Shown here piece by piece: positions 20,588 to 30,435 of a DNA stretch of 64,000 nucleotides. The translations under genes and the position numbers were made by a program. Source of the stretch: Tissierellales bacterium (GTDB lineage: Bacteria > Bacillota > Clostridia > Tissierellales > VENL01); the NCBI GenBank assembly GCA_028280805.1, contig JANQLB010000035.1:1-64000 (forward strand). Reading direction: 5' to 3'. Within the stretch, counting starts at the first letter, position 1. Each line of letters opens with the position of its first letter. The notes under the pieces are model-generated. The model was not told the origin of the DNA and searched no databases. It saw only the letters and a program-made list of their open reading frames with translations.

Positions 20588-20622
20588 AAAAAACCTCAAA
20601 CTATCATAGTTTGAGGTTTTTC
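20588..20622 (+). terminator. Terminator after rpsI
   Basis: A near-perfect 14-bp stem (AAAACCTCAAACTA / TAGTTTGAGGTTTT) with a 3-base loop and a T run. Confidence 0.9.
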
Positions 20623-20769
20623 ATATAGTATTCTGCAAAAAACTACAGATAGTATAACTAATTTTTAAATTTTATAGAAAGCCTATTTTATCTAGAGTAG
20701 TTAAATAAGTAATAGGACAATAAAACAACTAATATCATTATATATGAGAAGTAAAATAGGAGGAAAATT

Positions 20770-21507
20770 ATGCAATTAATTGTTATTAATAAAAGAATAA
20801 TATATATTGTATTAGGTGTTATTTTATCTGTGATATTTTCATTAATATTTATTAATAGAGTAAATGATGTAGTGGGAACTACTGTGCCCATTAACAATAA
20901 AGTAATAGTAATTGACCCCGGTCATGGAGGCGTAGACCCGGGGGCTTTAAGCAATACAGGTATTTTGGAAAAAGATATTAGTCTAAATATTTCAAAAAAG
21001 CTAAGAAGATTATTAGAGCAGACTGGAAGTATAGTTATATTAACCAGAGAAGAAGATGTAGGTTTATATACAGAAAAATCTAAAACATATAATGAGAAAA
21101 AGAATGAAGATTTAAGAAACAGAAGAATTATGGTTAATAAAATAAAGCCGGATTTGTTTCTAACTATTCATTTAAATAGTTTTTCACAGAGTAGATATTA
21201 TGGTGCTCAAACTTTTTATCAGAAGAATAGTGATGAAGGGAAAAAACTTTCAAAATTTATTCAAGAAGAGTTAAGAAGGGTATTAGACAATAACAATAAT
21301 AGGGTTGCACTAGCAAGAGACTCAGTATATTTGTTAAGAGAAATAGATTCTACAGCTATCTTAATAGAATGTGGATTTCTTTCAAATGCAAGAGAAGCTG
21401 AATTATTAAATCAGCCACAGTATCAAGAAAAAATTGCTTGGGCTATATATACAGGTATTATTCGTTATTACAATCAGATTGAGAAAGATAGTGATAGACA
21501 AGAATGA
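20770..21507 (+). CDS. cwlD: N-acetylmuramoyl-L-alanine amidase CwlD
   Basis: A 245-residue Amidase_3 enzyme. One N-terminal membrane helix (about residues 10-28) exports it. Zinc ligands are His in DPGHGGVDPGA, Glu in LEKDISLN and His in TIHLNS; the catalytic Glu is in IECGFLSN. CwlD removes stem peptides during cortex peptidoglycan synthesis (muramic-delta-lactam) in spores. A position near the ribosomal cluster is common in spore formers. GGAGG precedes the ATG. Confidence 0.9.
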   Translation: MQLIVINKRIIYIVLGVILSVIFSLIFINRVNDVVGTTVPINNKVIVIDPGHGGVDPGALSNTGILEKDISLNISKKLRRLLEQTGSIVILTREEDVGLYTEKSKTYNEKKNEDLRNRRIMVNKIKPDLFLTIHLNSFSQSRYYGAQTFYQKNSDEGKKLSKFIQEELRRVLDNNNNRVALARDSVYLLREIDSTAILIECGFLSNAREAELLNQPQYQEKIAWAIYTGIIRYYNQIEKDSDRQE

Positions 21508-21553
21508 AACTTAATTTAACATAAGAAGCATATTAATAATTAGATGCTAAGTA

Positions 21554-21707
21554 TGTGGAAAAAATGTTAATAACATTTTAATAAAACTATGTGGATAATA
21601 ATTAATATGTGGAAAAAATACTATTATGTTAAGTAATAAAGCCATAAAATATTTAAAATACTTAAGATTTAAGTTCACATAAGTTATCCACTTTTAATTG
21701 TGGATAA
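21554..21707. promoter_or_regulatory. Cluster of DnaA-box-like 9-mers
   Basis: Two perfect boxes lie on the minus strand (TGTGGATAA at 21590-21598 and 21699-21707). There are three one-mismatch boxes: TGTGGAAAA at 21554-21562 and 21608-21616, and TTATCCACT at 21684-21692. The last perfect box and the TTATCCAC box form an inverted repeat with an 8-base spacer. The region has no genes. It is not beside dnaA/dnaN, so I do not call it oriC; it could titrate DnaA or control bioY. Confidence 0.5.
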
Positions 21708-21768
21708 TGTGAAAAAATTAATAGGTTAGTTGCTTACAAGAAAATGTAAACTAAAACAAATGTGAATG

Positions 21769-21797
21769 TTGACAATGATCATCATAATATGTATCAT
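21769..21797 (+). promoter_or_regulatory. Promoter of bioY
   Basis: TTGACA (21769-21774) and TATCAT (21792-21797) are 17 bases apart, about 30 bases before the bioY start. Imperfect dyads (around 21727-21751) lie just upstream; I could not match them to the BirA operator. Confidence 0.65.
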
Positions 21798-21828
21798 GTA
21801 TATAGTAAACAAACTTAGGAGGAACAAT

Positions 21829-22401
21829 ATGAATAAAAGAACTAGAAACATGATACTTATAGCATTATTTTCAGCATTAACTGGAGTAGGAGCTTATTTA
21901 GAAATACCTACTCAACCAGTATCTATTACTATGCAGATATTTTTTTGCATGTATTCAGGTGTGTTTTTAGGATCAAAATTAGGAGCAATGTCTCAATTAG
22001 TTTATTTATTTATGGGACTAGCAGGGCTACCTGTTTTTGCTAAAGGAACAGGAGGTTTTAACAGCATATTTAGTAACAGCTTTGGATACATAATAGGATT
22101 TATTTTATGTTCATTCATAGTAGGTTTAATAACAGAAAGAATCAAAGAAAAAAGTGGTATTATGGGTTTTTTGAAAGTTTTTGCAGCTACTCTTATTGGA
22201 CTGGCTGTTGTTTATTTAGTTGGAGTTCCGTATTTATACATGATATTTAATGTTGTAATAAAAACTCCTATTACAATAAACACAGCTTTAATGTGGGGCT
22301 TATATCCTTTTATAATACAGGATATTGTAAAATGTATAATTGTATCATTTACAGCCTTAAAAATAATACCAATTATTAAAAGAGCAGGTTATATAAACTA
22401 A
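21829..22401 (+). CDS. bioY: Biotin ECF transporter substrate-binding subunit BioY
   Basis: A 190-residue membrane protein with about six helices. BioY features include LEIPTQPVSITMQ near the N-terminus and the GLAGLPVFAKGTGG loop. It is an S component that binds biotin and needs the shared EcfA1A2T module, which lies 3 kb upstream here. I start at the ATG after AGGAGG, not at an upstream TTG. No biotin synthesis genes are nearby, so it probably supports biotin scavenging. Confidence 0.93.
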   Translation: MNKRTRNMILIALFSALTGVGAYLEIPTQPVSITMQIFFCMYSGVFLGSKLGAMSQLVYLFMGLAGLPVFAKGTGGFNSIFSNSFGYIIGFILCSFIVGLITERIKEKSGIMGFLKVFAATLIGLAVVYLVGVPYLYMIFNVVIKTPITINTALMWGLYPFIIQDIVKCIIVSFTALKIIPIIKRAGYIN

Positions 22402-22528
22402 ACATATAGTTTTATCAGCTAAAATTTGAACTAATCTTTTTAGTATTTATATATAATATATAAGATAAGCAGGAAAACAAAATAATTAACTAGAAAATAT
22501 ATGATATAAATATTTAGGGGGTATAACA

Positions 22529-23245
22529 TTGAAAAAAACTCTAGGAATATTAGGGGGGATGGGACCTTTAGCTACTTCTAAACTTTTTGATAAGATACTT
22601 TTATTAACAGATGCGAGTTCTGATCAGGAGCATCTTGATATTATCATTTACAATAAATCTACAATTCCAGATAGAACGAAATTTATTAAAGGTATTGGTG
22701 AAAATCCCACGCATCAGTTAATTTATGCATCAAAGCAATTAGAGTTAGCTGGTGCTGATTATCTTGTTATGCCGTGCAATACAGCTCACTTTTTTTACAA
22801 TGAAATTATAAAGCATATTAACATTCCATTTATTAGTATGATTGAAGAGACAGTGAACTATATTACAAAGGAATATCCGAAGGAAAATCAGATAGGTATA
22901 TTAACTACTGAAGGCACAATAATAACAAAAATATATGATAAAGCCTTTGAAAATAGTAATATTAGATTGATAAAACCTTCATATGAAGACCAGACAGTAG
23001 TTTCAAAATTGATTTATGATATAAAAAAAGGACATGGAGATTTAAATATTAAGAAGTTTATTGAAATTATAAAGAAAATGAAGGATCAAGGAGTGATGTT
23101 ATTTATACTAGGTTGTACAGAGTTATCTATAGCCTATGAGATGTTTAACATTAAAGTCTCTTGTGTAGACCCTTTAGAAGTAATCGCAGCTAAATCTATT
23201 GAATATGCTGGCAAAAAGGTAAAGTATGAGTTTTTAAAAACATAA
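22529..23245 (+). CDS. Aspartate/glutamate racemase family protein
   Basis: A 238-residue protein of the Asp/Glu racemase fold. It starts at TTG (KKTLGILGGMGPLAT) with a GGGGG-type binding site. Both catalytic cysteines are present in MPCNTAH (about residue 84) and LGCTELS (about residue 194), so PLP-independent racemase activity is plausible. Aspartate is the more likely substrate given the GGMGP start, but hydantoin racemases share this fold. Confidence 0.85.
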   Translation: MKKTLGILGGMGPLATSKLFDKILLLTDASSDQEHLDIIIYNKSTIPDRTKFIKGIGENPTHQLIYASKQLELAGADYLVMPCNTAHFFYNEIIKHINIPFISMIEETVNYITKEYPKENQIGILTTEGTIITKIYDKAFENSNIRLIKPSYEDQTVVSKLIYDIKKGHGDLNIKKFIEIIKKMKDQGVMLFILGCTELSIAYEMFNIKVSCVDPLEVIAAKSIEYAGKKVKYEFLKT

Positions 23246-23294
23246 AAAAAATAGGATTTAGATTGTTAGAATAATCTTGTTAATAAATGTTAAA

Positions 23295-23330
23295 GGTGGT
23301 ATCTTAATATATAAGTATCATCTTTTTTTC
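23295..23330 (+). terminator. Terminator after the racemase gene
   Basis: An imperfect stem GGTGGTATCTTA / TAAGTATCATC, with one bulge and two G-T pairs, followed by seven T. It separates the racemase gene from metH. Confidence 0.7.
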
Positions 23331-23419
23331 TTTGAAATTAGAGATATAGAATATTTAGATTATATATACATTTAAATTAATAACTTAAAATAGATTATCT
23401 AAGAGAGGAGATTATTATT

Positions 23420-25780
23420 GTGGATTTTAAAAATTGTTTAGGTAAAAGATTTATTATATTTGATGGAGCTATGGGTACTATGTTACAGAAAAATGGATTT
23501 CGGTCCGGAGATATTCCGGAAGAGCTAAACCTTACAAATCCTCAATTAATACAAAATATTCATAAAGAGTATATAGAGGCAGGAGCGGACATTATAACTA
23601 CAAATACCTTTGGGGCAAATCTCTTTAAGTTAAAACATGCTTCTTATTTTGTAGAGGATATAATTACAAACGGAGTTAAAATAGCAAAAAAATCTGCCAA
23701 AAATAAATTGGTAGCATTAGATATTGGACCAATCGGCAGTTTACTTGAACCTCTAGGAAATATGAATTTTAATAAAGCATATGAAATATTTAAACAACAG
23801 GTCATATGTGGTTTTAAAGCAGGAGCTGATCTTATAATTATAGAAACTATTTGTGATATATATGAGGCTAAGGCAGCCGTTCTTGCTGCAAAAGAAAATT
23901 GTGACCTTCCAGTAATTTGTACTATGACCTTTGATAAAAATGGCAGGACTTTAACGGGAACAGACCCTTTAACTATGGCAACTATTTTACAAAGTTTAGG
24001 AGTGGATGTTTTAGGAGTAAATTGCTCTTTTGGTTCAAAAGAAATTCTTCCTATAGTAGAGGAAATATTAAAATACTCTACAGTTCCAGTAATCGTACAG
24101 CCAAATGCTGGATTACCTACTATTAATAACGGAGAAGTTAATTATGACATTAACCATGAAGAATTTGCTCACTATATAAAGATAATGGCACAAAAAGGAG
24201 CTTCAATATTTGGTGGTTGTTGTGGTACAAATCCTCAATATATAAATCAAATAAGAAATGAGCTTGATGGAAATATTCCAATTAAAATAAAAAATACTAA
24301 TCTTACATCTGCAGCTTCATCTACTCACACTATCGTATTTGATGATGATATAAAAATTGTTGGGGAAAGAATAAATCCAACTGGTAAAGAAAAATTAGAA
24401 AATTCTTTGCCTTTAAATGATTTTAGTGTTGTAATACAAGAAGCTGTTATACAAAAAGAATCAGGAGCTGACATTTTAGATGTCAATGTAGGACTTCCAT
24501 CTATAGATGAAGTTGATACAATGATAAAAGCTATAAAGGAAATTCAGAAAGTAGTTGATATACCTTTACAGATAGATAGTACAAATCCAAGAACTTTAGA
24601 AAAAGCTGCAAGAATATATAATGGTAAACCAATAATAAACTCTGTTAATGGAAAAAAAGAAGTTATGAAAAATATATTCCCCATAGTAAAAAAATACGGA
24701 GCAAGTGTAATAGGTTTGACATTAGACGAAAATGGAATTCCATCTACTGGAGAGGATAGGGCTAAGATAGCTGAGAAAATAATAAAAACAGCAGAGGAAT
24801 ATGGTATTTCAAAAAAAGATATAATTATCGACTGTTTAGCATTAAGTGCTGCAACAAATCAGAGTGAGGTAATTCAAACTCTTAAAGCAATTAAAATTGT
24901 TAAGGAAGAGTATGGAGTTAAGACAATTCTTGGTATTAGTAATATATCCTATGGATTTCCCCATAGACAAATAATGAATAGAGAATTTTTATCCATGGCA
25001 TTAACATATGGTTTAGATATACCTATTATAGATCCTACAGATAAAGATATATTAAATACAATTTCTGCATTTAGGGTGCTTACTGATAAAGATAAGAATG
25101 CAATAGATTACTTGAAATCTATGTCAATAGGATGTAAAGACAATAAAAAAACAGTTAATACTAACAGAGATTTAAAAGATATGATTGTAATGGGTTTAGA
25201 AGAAGATGCTTATATGCAAGCTCAAATGTTAATTAAACAATATAAAGGTTTAGAGTTAGTAGACAAATATATTGTACCAGCATTAGATATTATAGGAGAA
25301 GAGTATGAAGCGGGAAATTTATTTCTTCCTCAATTGATTCAATCAGCAAAAACAGTACAAAGAGTTCTTGAAATTGTTAAGAAAAACACGAAAATCACAA
25401 ATCAAAGAGATATTTACAAAGGACAGATATTACTTGCAACTGTAGAAGGAGATATACATGACATTGGTAAAAATATTGTAAAAATGATTTTAGAAAATCA
25501 TGGTTACAATGTTATCGATATGGGAGTTGATGTACCGATACAAGACATAATAGATAAGATTAATTATCATGATATAAAGCTTGTTGGTTTAAGTGCTCTG
25601 ACCACAACTACTGTAAAATCAATGAAAGCAACTATAAAGAAAATAAAGAAAGAATGTTCAGATTGTAAAGTTATGGTTGGGGGAGCAGTTTTAAATGAAG
25701 AATATGCAAAAACTATTAGGGCAGATTTTTTTGCTTCCAATGCTAAAGATGCAGTTAAAATAGCAAAACAAGTTTTTTAA
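23420..25780 (+). CDS. metH: Short cobalamin-dependent methionine synthase (MetH without activation domain)
   Basis: A 786-residue protein with four modules: homocysteine methyltransferase (1 to about 285; zinc Cys in GVNCS and GGCCGT), pterin-binding (about 305-560; GERINPTGKEK, DVNVG), a helical cap (about 575-660) and a Rossmann B12 domain whose DIHDIGKN motif (about residue 677) supplies the cobalt-binding His. The AdoMet-binding reactivation domain of the about 1200-residue enzyme is missing. This short form is common in anaerobes and should need a separate reactivator. The start is GTG. I see no SAM riboswitch upstream. Confidence 0.9.
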   Translation: MDFKNCLGKRFIIFDGAMGTMLQKNGFRSGDIPEELNLTNPQLIQNIHKEYIEAGADIITTNTFGANLFKLKHASYFVEDIITNGVKIAKKSAKNKLVALDIGPIGSLLEPLGNMNFNKAYEIFKQQVICGFKAGADLIIIETICDIYEAKAAVLAAKENCDLPVICTMTFDKNGRTLTGTDPLTMATILQSLGVDVLGVNCSFGSKEILPIVEEILKYSTVPVIVQPNAGLPTINNGEVNYDINHEEFAHYIKIMAQKGASIFGGCCGTNPQYINQIRNELDGNIPIKIKNTNLTSAASSTHTIVFDDDIKIVGERINPTGKEKLENSLPLNDFSVVIQEAVIQKESGADILDVNVGLPSIDEVDTMIKAIKEIQKVVDIPLQIDSTNPRTLEKAARIYNGKPIINSVNGKKEVMKNIFPIVKKYGASVIGLTLDENGIPSTGEDRAKIAEKIIKTAEEYGISKKDIIIDCLALSAATNQSEVIQTLKAIKIVKEEYGVKTILGISNISYGFPHRQIMNREFLSMALTYGLDIPIIDPTDKDILNTISAFRVLTDKDKNAIDYLKSMSIGCKDNKKTVNTNRDLKDMIVMGLEEDAYMQAQMLIKQYKGLELVDKYIVPALDIIGEEYEAGNLFLPQLIQSAKTVQRVLEIVKKNTKITNQRDIYKGQILLATVEGDIHDIGKNIVKMILENHGYNVIDMGVDVPIQDIIDKINYHDIKLVGLSALTTTTVKSMKATIKKIKKECSDCKVMVGGAVLNEEYAKTIRADFFASNAKDAVKIAKQVF

Positions 25781-25789
25781 ACGTAAGAT

Positions 25790-25822
25790 GCAGTTCATAT
25801 GACTGCTGTTATTGTATTTTTT
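25790..25822 (+). terminator. Weak terminator candidate after metH
   Basis: A 5-bp stem GCAGT/ACTGC with a 7-base loop, then a T-rich stretch broken by G and A. The remaining 250 bases before the GGDEF gene are AT-rich; a TATAAT at 25858-25863 lacks a clear -35. TTAGC/GCTAA at about 26042-26064 could fold over the next ribosome binding site. Confidence 0.35.
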
Positions 25823-26075
25823 AAGATATTTAAATTTATTAATGTTTAGTGTTATGATATAATACATAATATAGTATTTAACTTACTTGACGTGTAAATT
25901 AACACTTATTTGAATAGTTTTTAACTCAGCAATTGTAATGTACTATAACAAAAAATAGATAATTACAAACATTTACACAAATTTCACAAAAGAAATATAA
26001 AGATAAAGTATAATAGTAATATACTTTGGATTAATATAGGTTTAGCATAGCTCAGCTTAGCTAAGGAGGATTTTT

Positions 26076-27041
26076 ATGGAGAAATATATTGGCGAAATAG
26101 CAAAACAAGTTCCTACTATTTCACCAGATACTTTAGGAGAAGATGTCAATGATATATTTGAAAAAAATAAATATATTGAAGGTGTCGTTGTATTATCTTC
26201 AGATCAAAAGCCTGTAGGTCTCATAACTAAAATACAATTTTATCAGGCGTTAGGCAAACGATATGGCTACGCTCTTTATATGCGACGTCCAATAAAAATC
26301 CTTATAGAAGATATGCCGCTTATTGTTGATTACGGTACTCCTATTTTAGAAGCAAGTAAACTTTCTATGAAAAGAAAGCAGGAAAACCTATACGACTACA
26401 TAATAATATCTCAAAATGATAAATACTATGGAGTTGTAAGTATTAGGGTATTACTATTAAAAATTTCTGAAATTAGAGTTATTGATGCTAAATATTCTAA
26501 CCCCTTAACCGGATTACCCGGAAATCAAAAAATAGAAGAAAAACTAAAAGAATTATTGTCAAAGGAAAAATACAGTATACTATATTTTGATTTAGATAAC
26601 TTTAAAGCTTATAATGATTTATACGGATTTAAAAATGGAGATGGTATACTCCAAGCAACAGGGAAAATTATAAAAGAAAATGTATTTATTCATGCAGGAA
26701 GTAATAGTTTTGTCGGTCATATAGGCGGAGATGATTTTATTGCTCTTTTCCTGCATTATAACTACGAAGACGTATGTAAATCAATATGTAAAGAATTTAA
26801 CATAAGGATTAAAGAGTTCTATAATCAAATGGATAGAGCTAGAGGATATATAATTACTGATAATAGACATGGAGTTAAAGAAAAGTTTCCTATCATGACA
26901 ATATCTATTGCAGTAGTTACTAACAGAGAATACAAGTATAACTCAATTGAAGAAATATCAGAATCAGCAGCTATAATGAAGAAGAAGTGTAAAGAAGTGT
27001 GGAATAGCTGTTATTGTGATGGAATAGTCTGTAATCTGTAA
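26076..27041 (+). CDS. CBS-pair GGDEF protein (probable diguanylate cyclase)
   Basis: A 321-residue cytosolic protein. Residues about 1-130 look like two CBS motifs, a nucleotide-sensing module, and about 140-300 a GGDEF domain. The active-site loop reads GGDDF and the metal-binding LYFDLDNFKAYND segment is intact, so c-di-GMP synthesis is likely. The RxxD inhibitory site upstream of the loop is absent. GGAGG precedes the ATG. An HD-GYP protein at 60.2 kb could degrade the product. Confidence 0.8.
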   Translation: MEKYIGEIAKQVPTISPDTLGEDVNDIFEKNKYIEGVVVLSSDQKPVGLITKIQFYQALGKRYGYALYMRRPIKILIEDMPLIVDYGTPILEASKLSMKRKQENLYDYIIISQNDKYYGVVSIRVLLLKISEIRVIDAKYSNPLTGLPGNQKIEEKLKELLSKEKYSILYFDLDNFKAYNDLYGFKNGDGILQATGKIIKENVFIHAGSNSFVGHIGGDDFIALFLHYNYEDVCKSICKEFNIRIKEFYNQMDRARGYIITDNRHGVKEKFPIMTISIAVVTNREYKYNSIEEISESAAIMKKKCKEVWNSCYCDGIVCNL

Positions 27042-27057
27042 TAAATATTATTTTGCT

Positions 27058-27088
27058 AAGAGTCTTGACATTTGTCAAGACTCTTAAC
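27058..27088. terminator. Bidirectional terminator between convergent genes
   Basis: A perfect 13-bp stem AAGAGTCTTGACA / TGTCAAGACTCTT with a 2-base loop. It serves the GGDEF gene from the left and the AI-2E-type gene from the right. Confidence 0.85.
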
Positions 27089-27089
27089 T

Positions 27090-28196
27090 TTATAAATTAA
27101 CATTTTTATTACTAAGTTTAGAATTAATATATTTACTTAGTAAAGTTTTTATCATACCTGTAACTGGTATTGCTAAAAGCATACCTACTACTCCAAATAG
27201 ACCTCCACCAATTATTATTGCAGAGATAACCCATAGAGGTTTTAGACCTACTTGAGTTCCAAGAATTTTGGGTCCTAGATATAAGCCGTCAAACTGCTGT
27301 AGTGCTAGGATAAACAATCCAACCCATAGAGCTTTAATAGGACTGTAAAATAGAGTTACTATTATAGCTGGTATCATACCTATAAATGGACCAAAGTATG
27401 GAATCATGTTTGTAATACCTACTATAGAGCTTAAAACTAATGGATATCGTACTCCTATAATCAATAATCCAAAGAAGCACAAGATACCGATGATAATCGA
27501 ATCAATTATCTTACCAATCAAATATTTAGAAAAAACCGTATTCAATTCCTTTAAAACACTTACCATATAGTCTACTTTATTAACTGAAAATATTGCATAA
27601 AGAAGTTTTTTGATCTGTTTGATAAAAATTTCTTTATCTTTTAGCATATAAATTGAGATTACAACACCTAAAACAAAATTTAGTAAAGCTGATGTTATAT
27701 TAATTAACCTACTAATAGTTCTACTGAGAGTAACACTTATATTCCCACCAAAAGTATCTATTATGCTATTTAAATTTTCTTCAAAATAATCATAAACACC
27801 ATATTTCTGTAAAAATTCCAGATTAGAAGATTGTAAAATCAGCCACTCTTCAGCAGTTTCTAAATATTCAGGAAAACTATTATTTATATGCTTAATATTT
27901 TCTACTATCCTTGGAGTTATGATAGTTATAAACAAAATTATTAAACCTATAAGAAATATATAGATTATTATAAGACAGATTAATCTGCGAAGTTTGAGTT
28001 TCTTTTCCATAACCATCATCAAAGGATTTAGAAGATATGCTATAGCTAACGCCCAAATAAACGGACTAATTAGTTTTAAAAATATATCTAAAAAATTTGT
28101 TGTATAAACAGTTTTAAATAATACAAATGCAATTAATAATATTGGTATTAGATTAAGATACTTAGGTTTTTTTATAATAATTACCTCCTCATCCAT
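27090..28196 (-). CDS. AI-2E family transporter (YtvI/PerM type)
   Basis: A 368-residue membrane protein with about seven to eight hydrophobic segments and a large soluble region at about residues 80-160. The PYFGPFIGMIPAIIV block, followed by QQFDGLYLGPKILG, is the family signature. Members are annotated as AI-2 exporters or Na+(Li+)/H+ antiporters; substrate cannot be told from sequence. The gene is monocistronic and starts ATG after GGAGG on the minus strand. Confidence 0.88.
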   Translation of the reverse strand: MDEEVIIIKKPKYLNLIPILLIAFVLFKTVYTTNFLDIFLKLISPFIWALAIAYLLNPLMMVMEKKLKLRRLICLIIIYIFLIGLIILFITIITPRIVENIKHINNSFPEYLETAEEWLILQSSNLEFLQKYGVYDYFEENLNSIIDTFGGNISVTLSRTISRLINITSALLNFVLGVVISIYMLKDKEIFIKQIKKLLYAIFSVNKVDYMVSVLKELNTVFSKYLIGKIIDSIIIGILCFFGLLIIGVRYPLVLSSIVGITNMIPYFGPFIGMIPAIIVTLFYSPIKALWVGLFILALQQFDGLYLGPKILGTQVGLKPLWVISAIIIGGGLFGVVGMLLAIPVTGMIKTLLSKYINSKLSNKNVNL

Positions 28197-28410
28197 AGCA
28201 TATAAACTAATTATATCATTTTTATGAAATTAAATGTTAACAAACAATTATGTTTACAAAAATAAAAAATTCACTAATTAACTATTAATAAAAAAGCTAT
28301 TCGTCATGATATAATGTACTAAAAAAAAAGTATTTATGGTATCGAAATTTTGGCTAATATAATTTTATCAAAATTAAGTACCATTTAACAAGGAAGGGGT
28401 CTTTTACATA

Positions 28411-30435
28411 ATGGAAGAAAAAGAAAAAAACGGCCATAAACACCACAACAATATTAACACTTCAAAATCAGACATTAAGAATATTAAAAAAGAGATAGAA
28501 TTTCTAGAATGTCTGGGAAGTGCGGCGTTTATAATATATAAAGGTCAAATTGTTGTGGCAAATAGCTATGCAGTAAAATTTACTGGTTATACTGATATAA
28601 AATCAATACTTGGAAAAACAATTGATAAAGTAATAAAAGTTTATAGTACCAGTAAAAAAATATTTGAGGACGTATCAAACAAGATACAAAATGGATGCAG
28701 ATTTTCATCTGTTAAATTAGAAGTATACAACTTATTTCAAGAGAGAAAAAACATCAAAATGGTAGGTTCAAATCATATTTTTAAAGAAAAAACAGCTATC
28801 ATGGTAGTAATCACCAAAAACTCGTATCATGATGAAGCAACAAAATTAGTAACAGAAGATAAATACAGAGATATAGTAAAATTATTGCCTGAGCCTTTTT
28901 TTATGACATGCAACGGCAAGTTTGTAGACATTAATGATGCTGGTTTAAAGTTGCTGGATATTAATGAATTAGAAGAACTTAATCAATTTGATATTAAAGA
29001 TTTTATACATCCAGATGATATAAAGCTTGTAATGAAGAAACGAAAAGTTCTATATAACAATAAAAGAATTCCTATACCATTAGAATGCAGACTAAAAAAG
29101 AAAGATGGTGCAACACAGCATATTGAAGTAACTGCGTCATCTTTTGATACACCTGACGGAATATCAATAATAATTGTTGCCAGAGATGTCACCTTAAGGA
29201 AAATGATAGCTAATTTTCTAAAAGAAAGTGAAGAAAGATATTCTACTCTTGTAGAACTTTTACCTGATACAATTCTTATTACTGATGACAAAAGAGTTTT
29301 GTTTGTAAACAATGCTGGAGTTAAGTTACTTGAAGAATCAAACAAAGGAACTATAATTGGTAAAAATATTTTAGATTTCATAAAGTTACAGGAAGATCAA
29401 ATATATATAAAAGATCTTATAAATAAACTGTTCAGTAATAAAATCAATTATTCTGTAATAGAACAGAAGATTACATCAAGAAATAATCGAATATTAGATT
29501 TAGAGATAGCAAGTACTCTTATAAACTATAATAATCAAAAAGCATTGTTACACGTAATTAGAGATATTACTGAACGTAAAAAAGCAGAGGAGAATGTAAA
29601 AAAACTAGAGGAGGCAATTGAACATGACAAACTAAAGACAGAATTTTTTTCAAATATTTCTCATGAGCTAAAAACTCCTTTAAACATTTTATTAGCAACC
29701 ATACAATTATTAAGAGATAAGTCTTATAGTAATAAAGGCAGCCAAAAGAAACAGGTGCGTAACAGATATTTAGATACAATGTATCAAAATTGTAATAGGT
29801 TATTAAGAATTATAAACAATATTATTGATTTAACACGATTAGATGTAGGATTTTTAGAGTTGAATTTTAGAAACCACAACATAGTACAGATAGTAGAAGA
29901 TATTACTTTATCAGTAGCACAATATGTTGAAAATAAAGGAATAAGCTTAGTGTTTGATACAGAAATTGAAGAAAAAATAATTGCGTGTGACATAGAAAAG
30001 ATGGAAAGAATTATTCTTAATTTATTATCAAATGCGGTCAAATTTACAGATAAAGATGGACATATAAAAGTTAGTATATTTGATAAAGGTGACAAAATAG
30101 TTATTTCAGTTAAAGATACAGGAATAGGGATACAGCCTCATATGTTAGATAAAATTTTTGATAGATTTAAGCAGGTAAGTCCATTATTTACTAGAACTCA
30201 CGAAGGTAGTGGAATAGGATTATCTTTGGTAAAATTGTTAGTTGAAGCTCACAATGGAAGAATATTTACTAAAAGTATATATGGTAGAGGTAGTGAATTT
30301 ATAATTGAGCTTCCAGTAATAGTTATAGAAGGAGAAGGTGTTTCTAAATTAGAAAATGAATTTAACAGTGAGGAAAAAATAGAGAGAATAAACATTGAAT
30401 TCTCTGATATATACAATCTAGACCACTCTATATGA
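28411..30435 (+). CDS. Multi-PAS sensor histidine kinase
   Basis: A 674-residue protein with no membrane segment. Three PAS-like domains lie at about residues 35-130, 150-265 and 275-390. The HisKA box has the phosphoacceptor His in SHELKTPLN (about 417). The ATPase domain has LLSNAVKFTD (N box), DTGIGI (G1) and GSGIGLSL (G2). It is an orphan: no response regulator is adjacent. A cytosolic kinase of this build in a spore former may feed Spo0A, but that is inference. Confidence 0.88.
   Translation: MEEKEKNGHKHHNNINTSKSDIKNIKKEIEFLECLGSAAFIIYKGQIVVANSYAVKFTGYTDIKSILGKTIDKVIKVYSTSKKIFEDVSNKIQNGCRFSSVKLEVYNLFQERKNIKMVGSNHIFKEKTAIMVVITKNSYHDEATKLVTEDKYRDIVKLLPEPFFMTCNGKFVDINDAGLKLLDINELEELNQFDIKDFIHPDDIKLVMKKRKVLYNNKRIPIPLECRLKKKDGATQHIEVTASSFDTPDGISIIIVARDVTLRKMIANFLKESEERYSTLVELLPDTILITDDKRVLFVNNAGVKLLEESNKGTIIGKNILDFIKLQEDQIYIKDLINKLFSNKINYSVIEQKITSRNNRILDLEIASTLINYNNQKALLHVIRDITERKKAEENVKKLEEAIEHDKLKTEFFSNISHELKTPLNILLATIQLLRDKSYSNKGSQKKQVRNRYLDTMYQNCNRLLRIINNIIDLTRLDVGFLELNFRNHNIVQIVEDITLSVAQYVENKGISLVFDTEIEEKIIACDIEKMERIILNLLSNAVKFTDKDGHIKVSIFDKGDKIVISVKDTGIGIQPHMLDKIFDRFKQVSPLFTRTHEGSGIGLSLVKLLVEAHNGRIFTKSIYGRGSEFIIELPVIVIEGEGVSKLENEFNSEEKIERINIEFSDIYNLDHSI

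Noticed and set aside
21720-21760. BirA operator upstream of bioY
   Set aside because: TTAGTTGCTTACA and TGTAAACTAA are partly inverted, but the halves do not match in spacing or sequence to the BirA consensus I know.
21508-21828. Chromosome origin (oriC) from the DnaA-box cluster
   Set aside because: No dnaA, dnaN, rpmH, gidA or similar origin gene is adjacent, and only five boxes are present; a titration or control site is more likely.
23246-23419. SAM riboswitch before metH
   Set aside because: The region is short and AT-rich, and holds only the terminator of the previous gene; none of the S-box conserved blocks are visible.
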